A DNA stretch of 64,000 nt from Oligoflexus sp. Its GTDB lineage: Bacteria > Bdellovibrionota_B > Oligoflexia > Oligoflexales > Oligoflexaceae. This document shows, piece by piece, positions 1 through 8,399 of the stretch (position 1 is its first letter; the number at the start of each line of letters is the position of its first letter). Under the pieces are notes generated by a model. The model saw only the letters and a program-made list of their open reading frames with translations. It searched no databases and was not told the origin of the DNA. Made by a program: the position numbers and the translations under genes. The DNA is taken from assembly GCA_014377445.1 (NCBI GenBank), contig JACMPP010000118.1, forward strand, positions 18,846-82,845, written 5' to 3'.

Positions 1-601
1 TACTATCATATGCAGCAGCGATGCTTGAGACTCTAGTTCCAAGTTGGGGCGGCGGAAGTAACATTTTCAATTGCTTCTGTCGAAGATCATAAACGGCGCT
101 GTTGAGTTCGCTTTTCTGGCCTTTTCCGCCGTAAAAAAATAGTCTTGATCCGGACGCGAGCATCGTGGGTCGCCAACGAGGGTCCAATTTATCTATGCCC
201 GAAATCTTTGTCCAAGTGAGATTTTGGAGTGAATATCGAAACAGGAAGTTAGACCCCTCTGGTCGATCTGCATCTTGGCCTCCGAATACGTAGGCCTCTT
301 CCTGATCCTTCAGAAAAGCAAAATTTTGGAGGGGATTGGGACCTGATTTGTTTTCCCATCGTGACCAAGTCTTTTTAACTATATCGTAGGTGTAACCAAT
401 GTTGCTCAATGGACCATCATGGTCCTCTCCTATTCCGCTAAATATGTTGATGCGATTTGGTTCGGCGAAGCAAGTTGTATGAGAAAGGCCATTGATTTCA
501 ATAGGAGTATCCAGAGTTACCCAGGATTTTCGTTGTTCAATGGGAGCAAGAGTTGAACATCCAGCTATCACTATTGATGGAAGAATTACAAAAAGTTTCA
601 T
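1..601 (-). CDS. Kelch-like lipoprotein, partial (3' end outside window)
   Basis: The frame is open from an ATG at 601-599 to the window edge, giving about 200 residues with no stop. The N-terminus is a short lipoprotein signal (MKLFVILPSIVIAGC) with a lipobox I-A-G-C, so the mature protein should be lipid-anchored at Cys15. Further in, 'YVFGGQD' and 'LFFYGGKG' about 60 residues apart, with Trp/Tyr spacing, resemble the blade pattern of Kelch/galactose-oxidase beta-propellers. The family call rests only on that pattern. It is followed on the same strand, after a gap of about 130 bp, by another lipoprotein start region. Function unknown; a surface or periplasmic binding protein is the natural guess. 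Confidence 0.6.
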   Translation of the reverse strand, partial: MKLFVILPSIVIAGCSTLAPIEQRKSWVTLDTPIEINGLSHTTCFAEPNRINIFSGIGEDHDGPLSNIGYTYDIVKKTWSRWENKSGPNPLQNFAFLKDQEEAYVFGGQDADRPEGSNFLFRYSLQNLTWTKISGIDKLDPRWRPTMLASGSRLFFYGGKGQKSELNSAVYDLRQKQLKMLLPPPQLGTRVSSIAAAYDS

Positions 602-732
602 GCTTTTGGTCCAGATCAGAATTTTTGAGATTATCGCGCACCACTTTTAATCATTGAACCTGAATCTAATGGAAATGCAGTTCTGGTGATGTGTGTGCAC
701 AGAAAGTAAATGTAACCATCATTCGGTTGAAG

Positions 733-1671
733 TTACTGCGCAGGGCTCGCAACCTGCTCTGCAGGTACGACCGAAGACTGAGTCGATGGACTCGGCTTAC
801 CCACCCCCTGACACTCCACTCCAGCTAAATCCTTAAGAGGCGATTTTTGAAATCGGCAAGCGAGTTCCTGCACACGATAAGTTGCTTCGCAACGACTTTT
901 CCCAACAGCTGTGAGTGGATCTTTCAGATTGATTTCGCCGATTTTAGAAAGACGACATTCTGTCAATTCATTTTCCTGTGTGACACAATTTTTCCAAATT
1001 GGGGGGCAAAGTACATTCGATTTTTCCACTTCGCAACGAACACCTTTAAGATCTGTGGGATTAAGCCCTATAGAGCATGCACTTTTCGCCAACTTGTTTC
1101 TGGCGTCGCATTCGTTATTCCCCCATACTTCCGGTCGACTTGACCAAGATATATCTTGATCATTGTAGACTTCCGCATAACAACGCGTGGGCTCGTTAGA
1201 TTTTTCACATTCCTTCGGCTTGGAAGGGCATTCGCTCTCATTTGCATCCGGATGATATGTGATTTGAGTGACTAGAGCATAGTTCAAATTATTTGCACAA
1301 ACTGCTTCATAAATTGCCTGTCTTGCCTTGCATGAAGACTTGCCAAATGCGATCAATTGCTCATGATCGGGTAACAGTTGATGATTATATTCCACCGCGA
1401 CAGCACGGGTGTAATTGTTCATTTCTTCAATGGGACATACAGGAGCATCTTTTGGGTTACAGTCTCTACCTGCCAGACTTAGAGCCTTAAGGACGAGAGG
1501 AACGGTAGGGTCTGGAACGGGCGCTGGCAATGTAGCTGCTTCCCGAGCGCGGTCCGTGTCTTTGGGTATGAACTGAATTTCGGGATAAGACGCGACATCA
1601 CGAGAAGAACCCTCTCCGCTTTTACAGGAGAGGGTCAGAAGCAACAGTGCGATCGATATGTACTTCAGCAA
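733..1671 (-). CDS. Cysteine-rich lipoprotein with a threefold internal repeat
   Basis: 312 residues from a TTG start at 1671, preceded by AAGGG six bases upstream. The signal ends in lipobox L-T-L-S-C16, so it is a predicted lipoprotein. Three units of about 73 residues follow (roughly 70-139, 147-213, 221-288). Each has an early Cys pair 7-8 apart (C71/C79, C148/C155, C222/C229) and a later pair exactly 11 apart (C114/C125, C188/C199, C261/C272). Units 2 and 3 add Cys164/213 and Cys239/287 and share an 'LKGVRC' / 'LAGVEC' ending. The tail is Pro/Ser rich. I do not recognise the family; the regular Cys spacing suggests disulfide-stabilised periplasmic or surface domains. It lies just downstream of flgD on the same strand, but nothing links it to motility. 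Confidence 0.7.
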   Translation of the reverse strand: MLKYISIALLLLTLSCKSGEGSSRDVASYPEIQFIPKDTDRAREAATLPAPVPDPTVPLVLKALSLAGRDCNPKDAPVCPIEEMNNYTRAVAVEYNHQLLPDHEQLIAFGKSSCKARQAIYEAVCANNLNYALVTQITYHPDANESECPSKPKECEKSNEPTRCYAEVYNDQDISWSSRPEVWGNNECDARNKLAKSACSIGLNPTDLKGVRCEVEKSNVLCPPIWKNCVTQENELTECRLSKIGEINLKDPLTAVGKSRCEATYRVQELACRFQKSPLKDLAGVECQGVGKPSPSTQSSVVPAEQVASPAQ

Positions 1672-1706
1672 AGCTTTGCCCTTTTGACCCGAGTCGTGTG
1701 TGGAAG

Positions 1707-1723
1707 GCTCAAGACGCTTGAGC
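1707..1723. repeat. Perfect 7-bp inverted repeat over the flgD stop
   Basis: GCTCAAG (1707-1713), loop ACG, CTTGAGC (1717-1723). It overlaps the flgD stop codon at 1709-1711. In the minus-strand RNA no U-run follows, so an intrinsic terminator is not supported; it could protect the 3' end or be incidental. Confidence 0.4.
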
Positions 1724-3013
1724 AGGAATGTCTGTGTTGGGTTCTGCTAGTTTAGCGGAAGCCGGCTCATTCGGGGCAACAGTTTTTTTCATGTTAGCTG
1801 CGGCGGCTGGCGCCACGGGCGGCGTGTGAGCTGAGTTTGGTCCTGGGTTGGCTTCAGCGCCTGCGCGGGTTTGGGCCGACTTCACAGCTTTTTCCTGATT
1901 CGTTTTGGTTTCAGCGGCTCGGGTTTTGGCTGCATCAGCGGCCGCTGCTGCGACGGCTCCTGGTTTCTTCAGATCGAGTTTGCCTTCGGCCTGAAGTCGA
2001 TCGAGGTTGTCAGCTGTGGCAACGGGATTGGAGTTTGGTTTGGGCTCAGAGCCTGGCAAGGGAAGGTTGAGGACCTGGCCGATACCCGCCGGAGCTCCAC
2101 CTGGATTCAAAGATTTTGCAGCGTCAGGTGTTTCAACCGAGTCGTAACCCGATTTACCCACCGAGATGATTTGATCGAAGGTCACGCGACCAAAGTCCGA
2201 GAAGAGAGCGCCTTCAGGGTTTTTGATGTCGACGCCATTGATCTTGGCTTTACTGGTCAGCTTGATCGGAACGTCGCCGCCTTCGGTGTTGCGTGCGGTG
2301 ATCGAGTAAGTAAAGACGCCTTCATCGAGCTGGCGGCCATCGTGGGTTTTACCGTCCCATTTGATTTCGTGTTTGCCGGCATCCATCGGTCCAAGGTCGA
2401 CTTGGTTGACGAGGATTCCCGAGCCATCCCGCACTTCGAGAGTGGCTTGGGCCAGGGGAGCTGGGGCTTCGAATTCGGATTTGGTGGGTACGCCTTTGTC
2501 GAGGCGCACGCGTCCCCCATCGACTTGCACTTCTTTGCCGATGTAGTTGATCATCTGCAGGTTACGGTCCGTGCCTTGAGCTGTGATGAGTTTCTCAATG
2601 CCCTTGTTCACGTTCATCATTTGTTCGAGACCGTTGAACTGAGCGAGTTTAGCGGCCATCTCAGTACCGTCGTCCGGGTTCATCGGATCCTGGTTCTGGA
2701 GCTGGGTCACGAAGAGTTTCAGAAAGTCGTCTTTACCGAGTTCGTTCTTCGGCTGGCGCTTTTCTTTGCTGGAATCAGCGAGTTTATCCAGGAATTCTGC
2801 GTCGCTCGAGGAGGTGAGGTCGCCGTTTTCTTTGGCCTTACGTTCCTTCTTCACATTATCAACCGAGTTGGTGATAAGCGTTTTGAAGTCGGTTTGCTTT
2901 TTGTTTTCGGGCCGGTTCCGGCCGGTTTGATCATCGATCTTCGCATCGGAAAAGTTCGTCGATTGGGCGGGACCTGCGACCGGAGGCGTTACAGATTGGG
3001 TAATAGACGACAT
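1709..3013 (-). CDS. flgD: Flagellar hook-capping protein FlgD
   Basis: 434 residues. FlgD caps the growing hook so that FlgE subunits can assemble, and leaves when the hook is complete. The diagnostic N-terminal segment is at about residues 98-140, with 'KDDFLKLFVTQLQNQDPMNP' followed by 'MAAKLAQFNGLEQM'. The central region (about 175-265) fits the FlgD Tudor/Ig-like domains ('GPMDAGKHEIKWDGKTHDGR'). The C-terminal 130 residues are low-complexity Ala/Pro/Lys, which makes the protein much longer than the usual 220-240 residues. The start is three bases after the fliK stop, so the two are co-transcribed and probably translationally coupled. No flgE follows, unlike many fliK-flgD-flgE operons. 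Confidence 0.95.
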   Translation of the reverse strand: MSSITQSVTPPVAGPAQSTNFSDAKIDDQTGRNRPENKKQTDFKTLITNSVDNVKKERKAKENGDLTSSSDAEFLDKLADSSKEKRQPKNELGKDDFLKLFVTQLQNQDPMNPDDGTEMAAKLAQFNGLEQMMNVNKGIEKLITAQGTDRNLQMINYIGKEVQVDGGRVRLDKGVPTKSEFEAPAPLAQATLEVRDGSGILVNQVDLGPMDAGKHEIKWDGKTHDGRQLDEGVFTYSITARNTEGGDVPIKLTSKAKINGVDIKNPEGALFSDFGRVTFDQIISVGKSGYDSVETPDAAKSLNPGGAPAGIGQVLNLPLPGSEPKPNSNPVATADNLDRLQAEGKLDLKKPGAVAAAAADAAKTRAAETKTNQEKAVKSAQTRAGAEANPGPNSAHTPPVAPAAAANMKKTVAPNEPASAKLAEPNTDIPAQAS

Positions 3014-3016
3014 CGA

Positions 3017-5230
3017 TTAAACCCTCACTTTAATGCTGCCACCATCATGGATGACTTGCGGTTGAAGATTCTGAGTGTTGTTGACCTGACGATACGAGCG
3101 ACTGGATTTTTGACCGGTTCCCGAGACTCCCAGGAGTTCTTCCCTTTGAGAGGATTGTTCGCGTTGTGACGAGCGCCCATCAGAGGAGGTCCAGGAAGAA
3201 CCTCCACTAAGACCGATCTCAACCTTGGAAAGATTGAGATTTTGGTTTTGTAGACTTTCGCGGAGTTTCGGCAATTCCGTTGCCAGCATTTCGCGTGCTT
3301 GAGGTGAAGCGGCTACGATCTTGATTTCGACTTTGTTGTCTTTCACTTCCACGGCGAGATCAATGGCACCAAGCTCCTTGTTGCCGATATCGATGCGCAT
3401 GGCTCCGCCGCCGTCTTTAACGAGCATGGAGGCATTGTCGAAGACCTCTTTTTTCAACTGCTGAGGTGCCTGGACCTTGCTTGGCTCGGCAGTTTCAAGC
3501 TGAAAGATCGTGCTGGATTTCTGGGCCGGAGCGGAGTTGAAGTTAGTAAAGGATTCATCGTTTGAATGCTGTAGGCCTTCATCACCTTCTGCATCCGAAC
3601 CGTTGGAGTCACCCGAGCCTGTGAGTGTGACTTCGCTGAGGCGTTCGAGCAATACACTTGGGTCGAAAGCCCTGGCTTTATCGACCGCTTGAGGGGCGCT
3701 GCTATCCGATTGAATATTGAAGGCCTGGATGTTTTCCATAAAGTCGCGGCGTTCGCTGCGTGAGACGATCGGAGTGTCGTCTATGCCGCTTTCGGGATCG
3801 AAGGTGAACGTCTCGCTCGAACGCATTTCTATGGACTGGAATGGATTTTGTGTTGTGAGCATGGCTTTAGGCATGCCTTCCATCGCGGGATTTCCGCTTG
3901 GAATGGCCAAGGACGCCAGCATCTGATCGATGGATGAGAGAGGCTGTGCTTTTCCGTCCACTTTCGGCATGGGTTGGGTTTCAGGAGCTTTAGAGTCAGC
4001 TCCGTTCGTCGCCTTGGGGTTAAGGCCTGCATTGCCCAGGATAACGTTCAGGAATTCGGCTTCCATGGGATTGCGAGCCTCCTTTTCCTGGCTCATTTTT
4101 TCTACTGCCGGAGATACGGTTGGGTCCACGCCCGCAACTTTTTTGGGAGCGAGTTGAGGCAGGCTTGGATCGGCCTGCATCTTGGTGGCTCGCGCGATAT
4201 ATGGTGCCGCGCCATCCATAGGAATCGTTTCTTGAAGGATCTTGGCTTCGGCCACAATGCGATCGGGGTCGACCTGAAAGGTCTTCATGAGATCCTTCAG
4301 GCTGACGGGAGTGTTCATAAGATCTTGGAAAGCCACCGGGTCTTTGATGATGAGACCATCGCCAGACCAACCCATGTCGTTCAGCCAATCACCCAGCGGT
4401 TTGACTTCATCGATGATCGTGGATGGGTCTGCGCTCGCCATGACGTTGCCGAGCATCGGAGATTCAGCAAGCGTGGTGGGAATGCTTTCGGGCTCTACAA
4501 ACTGGAGCTGGCCCGTGAGGATCGCAAGGGATGGGAGTTCCCGGGAAATATTTGCCGGCTGGATACCCATGAAGGCCAGCATGTCTTCGAGGCGTTTCTC
4601 CCAAGTCGCGCCTTCTTCGTTGGACAGGTCGAGGGCGACTTCATCGAGGCTGCCTTGTTCGGACGTCGGAAGGTCCTCGGGTTGAATGACAAGAATAGAG
4701 GGTTTGTCATTGTCGGTCCCAGCTTGGACAGAATCTTTGTCCGCTTTTTCACCAAGACCAGCAACTTTGGCATTCTTGGCCTTGGTCGGCGGCTTGTCGA
4801 GGCTTGCCTTCGAGGCATCGTCAGCTCGTTCGCCGGATGCAGTCACTTCTTTAGTGTTACTAAGAGGCTCACGCTCGGCAGGAGTTGCCGGCTTGTCGGA
4901 CTTTGCCTGAGGTTTTTGACTTAGAATAGCTTGATCGGCACGAGCTAGGTTTGCGTTCGCTTTTGGGTTGGCAGGCGATGCTTTGGCATCCGACTTGGTA
5001 TCTGTCGGTCGGCGTGTGGGGCCCTGTGGGTTGGGTTTTGCCGCAACCTTGGCTTGGACCTGGTTTTGGGCCGCTTTTGCTTTCGGTTCGGGCTGCGCCA
5101 AATGGTCTTCGAATTTAGGACTGCCTTTAGACTGAACGGACGGCGCGTCAGGGGCTGGAACCGTCTCATTGGAGAGGGCTTCGCCTAAACCTGGTCTGTT
5201 TGGTAGCTTGGGTAGCGTTAAATTTACCAC
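3017..5230 (-). CDS. fliK: Flagellar hook-length control protein FliK
   Basis: 737 residues from a GTG at 5230 with AAGGAAA about nine bases upstream. FliK is a secreted molecular ruler: its N-terminal part passes through the export channel and its C-terminal domain switches FlhB specificity from hook to filament. The first 200 residues are Pro/Ala/Lys-rich and disordered, as expected for the ruler. The conserved C-terminal Flg_hook domain lies at about residues 600-690, with 'MRIDIGNKELGAIDLAVEVK' and 'LPKLRESLQNQNLNLSKVEI'. It is longer than enteric FliK (about 400 residues), but FliK length varies widely. First gene of a two-gene unit with flgD; its FlhB partner is encoded at about 51 kb here. 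Confidence 0.93.
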   Translation of the reverse strand: MVNLTLPKLPNRPGLGEALSNETVPAPDAPSVQSKGSPKFEDHLAQPEPKAKAAQNQVQAKVAAKPNPQGPTRRPTDTKSDAKASPANPKANANLARADQAILSQKPQAKSDKPATPAEREPLSNTKEVTASGERADDASKASLDKPPTKAKNAKVAGLGEKADKDSVQAGTDNDKPSILVIQPEDLPTSEQGSLDEVALDLSNEEGATWEKRLEDMLAFMGIQPANISRELPSLAILTGQLQFVEPESIPTTLAESPMLGNVMASADPSTIIDEVKPLGDWLNDMGWSGDGLIIKDPVAFQDLMNTPVSLKDLMKTFQVDPDRIVAEAKILQETIPMDGAAPYIARATKMQADPSLPQLAPKKVAGVDPTVSPAVEKMSQEKEARNPMEAEFLNVILGNAGLNPKATNGADSKAPETQPMPKVDGKAQPLSSIDQMLASLAIPSGNPAMEGMPKAMLTTQNPFQSIEMRSSETFTFDPESGIDDTPIVSRSERRDFMENIQAFNIQSDSSAPQAVDKARAFDPSVLLERLSEVTLTGSGDSNGSDAEGDEGLQHSNDESFTNFNSAPAQKSSTIFQLETAEPSKVQAPQQLKKEVFDNASMLVKDGGGAMRIDIGNKELGAIDLAVEVKDNKVEIKIVAASPQAREMLATELPKLRESLQNQNLNLSKVEIGLSGGSSWTSSDGRSSQREQSSQREELLGVSGTGQKSSRSYRQVNNTQNLQPQVIHDGGSIKVRV

Positions 5231-5286
5231 AGCCTAAAGTTTCCTTATGATGGGCCGAAGAATATTCGAGACGGTAATCCATCCCA

Positions 5287-5302
5287 AGCATGCCCCATGC
5301 CA
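5287..5302 (-). promoter_or_regulatory. Probable sigma-54 promoter for fliK-flgD
   Basis: On the minus strand the bases read TGGCATG-GGGC-ATGCT. This matches the RpoN consensus TGGCACG-N4-TTGCW at all but two positions, with GG and GC separated by exactly 10 bases. Transcription would begin near 5277, leaving a leader of about 47 bases. Sigma-54 control of hook genes is known in many polarly flagellated bacteria. The core is also a palindrome (GCATG-GGG-CATGC), so an operator is an alternative. Confidence 0.5.
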
Positions 5303-5513
5303 TTTCACTACAATAATAATTGCAGTTCTTTAGCCTAAGGAAAAGAGCCCGAACCGGGCAAATTCAGCCGTTTGCACGACATTTCTTGCCGGGTACTCCT
5401 CGGATTGCGCTCGAAATAAGGTGAATTAAAGGGTAAGTTGCGTTTCGCCTGGGTTCCATGTCATCTAATCAACCTTAAGGTCTTCTCCAAAGCGCTTTAG
5501 AAGGCGATTTCTG

Positions 5514-5542
5514 TTGACAGTAAGGGTCCGATTTAAGATTAT
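5514..5542 (+). promoter_or_regulatory. Sigma-70 promoter for rplU-rpmA
   Basis: A perfect -35 box TTGACA (5514-5519) and, after 17 bases, GATTAT (5537-5542), four of six to consensus. It lies about 120 bases before the rplU start, which gives a leader of roughly 110 bases containing a hairpin. Confidence 0.6.
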
Positions 5543-5576
5543 GTGACGCTCTCTAGGCTGAATAAGTTAAGAGACA

Positions 5577-5595
5577 ATTATGCCTTAGGCATAAT
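5577..5595 (+). promoter_or_regulatory. Hairpin in the rplU leader
   Basis: Perfect inverted repeat ATTATGCC-TTA-GGCATAAT. It sits in the untranslated leader of rplU. No U-run follows, so it is not a standard terminator. It could be an L21 autoregulatory element or a protein-binding palindrome; the sequence alone does not decide. Confidence 0.4.
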
Positions 5596-5661
5596 TCACT
5601 GAGAAAAGAGCTCTCTCTGGGGTTAGATTCTGCCTCGAGAGATCTGTTATGGGGAGTTTTT

Positions 5662-5973
5662 ATGTTTGCCGTATTTCAAGCTGGCGGCCATCAGTACCGA
5701 GTAGCCAAGGGTGATTCACTCACTATTGACTACATCGAAGGTAAGAGCGAAGGCGACGTAGTTAGCTTTTCCAACGTAATGCTCGTTGGTGGCGATAAGA
5801 CAACTGTCGGTGCTCCATTTGTTGCTGGCGCAACTGTTGAAGGCATTGTTAAAAAACAAGGCTTCAACGATAAAGTTCTCGTTTTCAAATTCAAACGTCG
5901 TAAAGATTATAAGCGTACACGCGGCCACAAGCAGCCTGTCACGACTATTGAAATCAGCGGCATCAAGCTATAA
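5662..5973 (+). CDS. rplU: 50S ribosomal protein L21
   Basis: 103 residues, the usual length of bacterial L21, a 23S rRNA-binding protein of the large subunit. The family start 'MFAVFQAGGHQYRV' and the basic C-terminal segment 'FKFKRRKDYKRTRGHKQP' are both present. A GGGGAG ribosome-binding site lies six bases before the ATG. First gene of the conserved rplU-rpmA-obgE order. Confidence 0.98.
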   Translation: MFAVFQAGGHQYRVAKGDSLTIDYIEGKSEGDVVSFSNVMLVGGDKTTVGAPFVAGATVEGIVKKQGFNDKVLVFKFKRRKDYKRTRGHKQPVTTIEISGIKL

Positions 5974-6014
5974 GTGTAATTCGCTTATCAGGACGTCCAA
6001 AGGGGTAATGAAGC

Positions 6015-6266
6015 ATGGCTACTAAAAAAGCTGGTGGTAGTACTAAGAACGGCCGCGATTCCAATCCTCAATATCGCGGTGTTAAAGTTTACGGCGGAGA
6101 AACCGTGACAGCAGGATCTATCCTTGTTCGTCAGGTTGGAAGCTCTTTTCACGCAGGTAAGAACGTAGGAACAGGTAAAGATTATACCTTGTTCGCATTG
6201 GTTGACGGCAAAGTAGAATATTCTTCTACGACTAAGCGCAAAAGCGTTAACATCGTTCCTGTTTGA
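6015..6266 (+). CDS. rpmA: 50S ribosomal protein L27
   Basis: 83 residues. L27 sits near the peptidyl-transferase centre. '[20 protein letters not shown]' and '[14 protein letters not shown]' are typical. The N-terminus begins MATKKAGG with no Firmicute-type cleavable extension. It follows rplU by 41 bases and precedes obgE after a 338-base gap that holds a structured repeat element. Confidence 0.98.
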   Translation: MATKKAGGSTKNGRDSNPQYRGVKVYGGETVTAGSILVRQVGSSFHAGKNVGTGKDYTLFALVDGKVEYSSTTKRKSVNIVPV

Positions 6267-6280
6267 AGATCAGTCTCACG

Positions 6281-6420
6281 CCGCTTTCACTTGAGAGAGC
6301 TGCATTTTTAAAGGGACAAGGCGCCGAAGAGTGAGCAGCGGACTTAGGATTTCCTAATGAGCAGCGGAGCGACAAAGGCAACGAAGTATTTTTAAAAATG
6401 CGGCCCTCGATGAAGCGGTG
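6281..6420. repeat. Structured intergenic element between rpmA and obgE
   Basis: GCTGCATTTTTAAA (6299-6312) pairs with TTTAAAAATGCGGC (6391-6404) apart from one mismatch. An outer pair CCGCTTTCA (6281-6289) / TGAAGCGG (6411-6418) can extend it. Inside, the string TGAGCAGCGGA occurs twice (about 6332-6342 and 6358-6368) around a small AGGATTTCCT hairpin. The layout is that of a folded RNA or a dispersed intergenic repeat rather than a gene. The rest of the 6267-6604 gap holds only the obgE ribosome-binding site (GAGG, eight bases before the ATG). Confidence 0.5.
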
Positions 6421-6604
6421 CGGAGTCTCTTCTTTGCTCGGATCGGTTATCTCGCTATCAGCACTTCGTATTTTGTTTCGGTAAGCAAATCCTCGCCTAC
6501 CCGTCCGCCCTATTCTCTTCCTTGCTATTGCTGAGCCCGTTCTCTCCAAAAACTTTTAGGTTTTTGGTCGAAGTCATATATTTGGTTTTCTCGAGGCATT
6601 ACGC

Positions 6605-7723
6605 ATGAAATTTATCGATCAAACAGAAATTGATGTTCGCTCCGGTGACGGTGGCGACGGTCTCGTGAGTTTTCGCGCTGCCAAGTATCAACCAAAAGCA
6701 GGACTTGATGGTGGAGACGGTGGTTTCGGTGCGAACGTTGTTCTCGTCGGAAACGCTCAGCTCAATAGTTTGAGTTCACTCTATTATCGCCGTATGTACC
6801 AAGCGGAACACGGCGGACGCGGTGGTACCAACAACTGTACCGGCGCCACAGGCGACGATCTCGTGATCCCGGTTCCGGTTGGAACAATTGCCTACGATCG
6901 CGAATCCGGCCGTATGATAGCCGAGATTCTTGAAGACGGGCAAAAGTGTATTATTGCTGTCGGCGGAATTCGCGGCCTCGGTAACTTTCGCTTTCTGAGT
7001 TCGAGTCACCAGGCAGCTGAGGAATCCACAGCGGGTAGTCCCGGCACAGAAGTTAAGCTTCACCTTGAATTGAAACTTATCGCTGACATCGGTTTTGCAG
7101 GCTTTCCAAACGCCGGTAAATCCACATTGCTCAGCGTTATCAGTGCAGCAACTCCCAAGATCGCTGACTATCCCTTTACGACGATGACTCCTCATTTGGG
7201 CGTCGTTGAAGTGCCAGGTTCCAACTCCTGGGAAAACAACAGCTTCGTGGCTGCGGATATTCCCGGTCTCATCGAAGGCGCGAGCGAAGGCAAAGGTTTG
7301 GGTCATGAGTTTTTGCGTCACCTTGAACGCAACAAAGTCATCGCCTTTATTCTCGACTCCTTCCCGTTCGACGAGATGCCTCCTCTCAACGCTTATAAAG
7401 TTCTTGAGCACGAGCTGTTTAACTACAGCGAGAAAATGCACAAGAAAAAGCGCATTATCATTCTTTCTAAATCCGATCTGGCCCCAGAGGGTTTTGATTG
7501 GTCCAAAATAGAGAAACCGTTCCAGGACCTCGGTCTTGAAACCATCCGTATTTCTTCGGTCGTCGGGACCGGCATTCCAGCAATGAAACGCCGTCTCTTC
7601 GAAATCATCACCGAAGAAAAACACAAGATCGACATCGAAGACGTGAAGGTGACGGCTCCTAAAGAGGACGACGGTTACACTTGGCTAGTTCGGGCGACAG
7701 ATGACAGCAAGTTTGGTATTTAA
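6605..7723 (+). CDS. obgE: GTPase Obg
   Basis: 372 residues. Obg is an essential GTPase acting in late 50S subunit assembly and stress responses. The N-terminal glycine-rich Obg fold runs to about residue 158 ('GDGGDGLVSF', 'GLDGGDGGFG'). The G domain follows with G1 'GFPNAGKST', G3 'DIPGLIEGA' and G4 'SKSDL'. Only about 25 residues follow the G domain, so there is no OCT C-terminal domain. It is third in the usual rplU-rpmA-obgE order, with nadD overlapping or abutting its end. Confidence 0.97.
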   Translation: MKFIDQTEIDVRSGDGGDGLVSFRAAKYQPKAGLDGGDGGFGANVVLVGNAQLNSLSSLYYRRMYQAEHGGRGGTNNCTGATGDDLVIPVPVGTIAYDRESGRMIAEILEDGQKCIIAVGGIRGLGNFRFLSSSHQAAEESTAGSPGTEVKLHLELKLIADIGFAGFPNAGKSTLLSVISAATPKIADYPFTTMTPHLGVVEVPGSNSWENNSFVAADIPGLIEGASEGKGLGHEFLRHLERNKVIAFILDSFPFDEMPPLNAYKVLEHELFNYSEKMHKKKRIIILSKSDLAPEGFDWSKIEKPFQDLGLETIRISSVVGTGIPAMKRRLFEIITEEKHKIDIEDVKVTAPKEDDGYTWLVRATDDSKFGI

Positions 7724-7730
7724 AACGAAG

Positions 7731-8399
7731 ATGACTCACGTGTTCTTCGGGGGGACGTTTGATCCTCCGCACGAAGGTCATCGACTGGTTTTGAAACTAT
7801 GTCTCGCGGCTTTTCCTGAAGTGAAGCTGGTGATCGCCCCCGCAGCTCAGCCTGCCGGCGCTTACGGGCAACACAAGCAGCCAAGCGCGAGTTTTGAACA
7901 ACGTCTCGAAATGTGCCGACTGACTTTTGCAGACCTGATCGCCAAAGGGCGCGTTCGCATCAGTCCCATCGAAGCATCGATGACGGCTCCGAACTACACC
8001 TGGAAGACAATGGAGGCCCTCAAAGCCTCTCATCCAGAGTCATGTTGGGGCATACTCCTAGGATTTGACCAATTGCAGAATTTTGCCGGCTGGCAAAAAG
8101 CTGAGGAGTTGGTTGATAGGTACGATGTGGTCGCAATCGAGAGACCGAGCTTTGAGACGATGTCGGCTATTCTGCCGAAACTGATCGGCAGCTTGGGAAC
8201 GGTAGAGAGTCTGGGCTCAGGCGTTTATCGCTGGGGCACAAGAGACAAAAGACTCTACGTACTCACCGGCGAAGTCTCGAATGCAGCGTCTCGAATGGTT
8301 CGGGCATCGATCGATCAGGCGGACGGCAACGCTTGGTTGGACCCAAAAGTTATGGATTATATCAGACAGCAGAAGCTGTATGACGAGAGTGAGGCTTAA
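7731..8399 (+). CDS. nadD: Nicotinate-nucleotide adenylyltransferase
   Basis: 222 residues from the ATG at 7731. NadD adenylates nicotinate mononucleotide to deamido-NAD in the cytoplasm. The nucleotidyl-transferase motif 'GGTFDPPHEGH' (G-x-F-x-P-x-H-x-G-H) is right at the start. An upstream ATG at 7701 overlaps obgE and would add ten residues before that motif; the family fits the later start. The C-terminal motif, usually I-S-S-T-x-I-R, is here 'SNAASRMVR'. The stop touches the rsfS ATG. obgE-nadD-rsfS-rlmH is a common bacterial order. Confidence 0.93.
   Translation: MTHVFFGGTFDPPHEGHRLVLKLCLAAFPEVKLVIAPAAQPAGAYGQHKQPSASFEQRLEMCRLTFADLIAKGRVRISPIEASMTAPNYTWKTMEALKASHPESCWGILLGFDQLQNFAGWQKAEELVDRYDVVAIERPSFETMSAILPKLIGSLGTVESLGSGVYRWGTRDKRLYVLTGEVSNAASRMVRASIDQADGNAWLDPKVMDYIRQQKLYDESEA

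Larger units (their letters stand above)
5231..5661. other. Divergent intergenic region, fliK to rplU
   Basis: 431 bases without a gene. It holds the probable sigma-54 promoter of fliK near 5290, a sigma-70 promoter for rplU at 5514-5542, and an 8-bp hairpin at 5577-5595 in the rplU leader. No convincing small ORF or structured RNA was seen in the central part (5310-5510). Confidence 0.6.

Noticed and set aside
1707..1723. Intrinsic terminator of flgD
   Set aside because: Good stem, but no U-run in the minus-strand transcript.
1871..3169. 432-residue plus-strand frame antisense to flgD
   Set aside because: It lies wholly across a clear FlgD/FliK frame and has no domain or ribosome site; long antisense frames are expected in GC-biased genes.
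6247..6549. 100-residue minus-strand frame in the rpmA-obgE gap
   Set aside because: It is spelled by the structured repeat element and overlaps the rpmA end; no ribosome site or domain.
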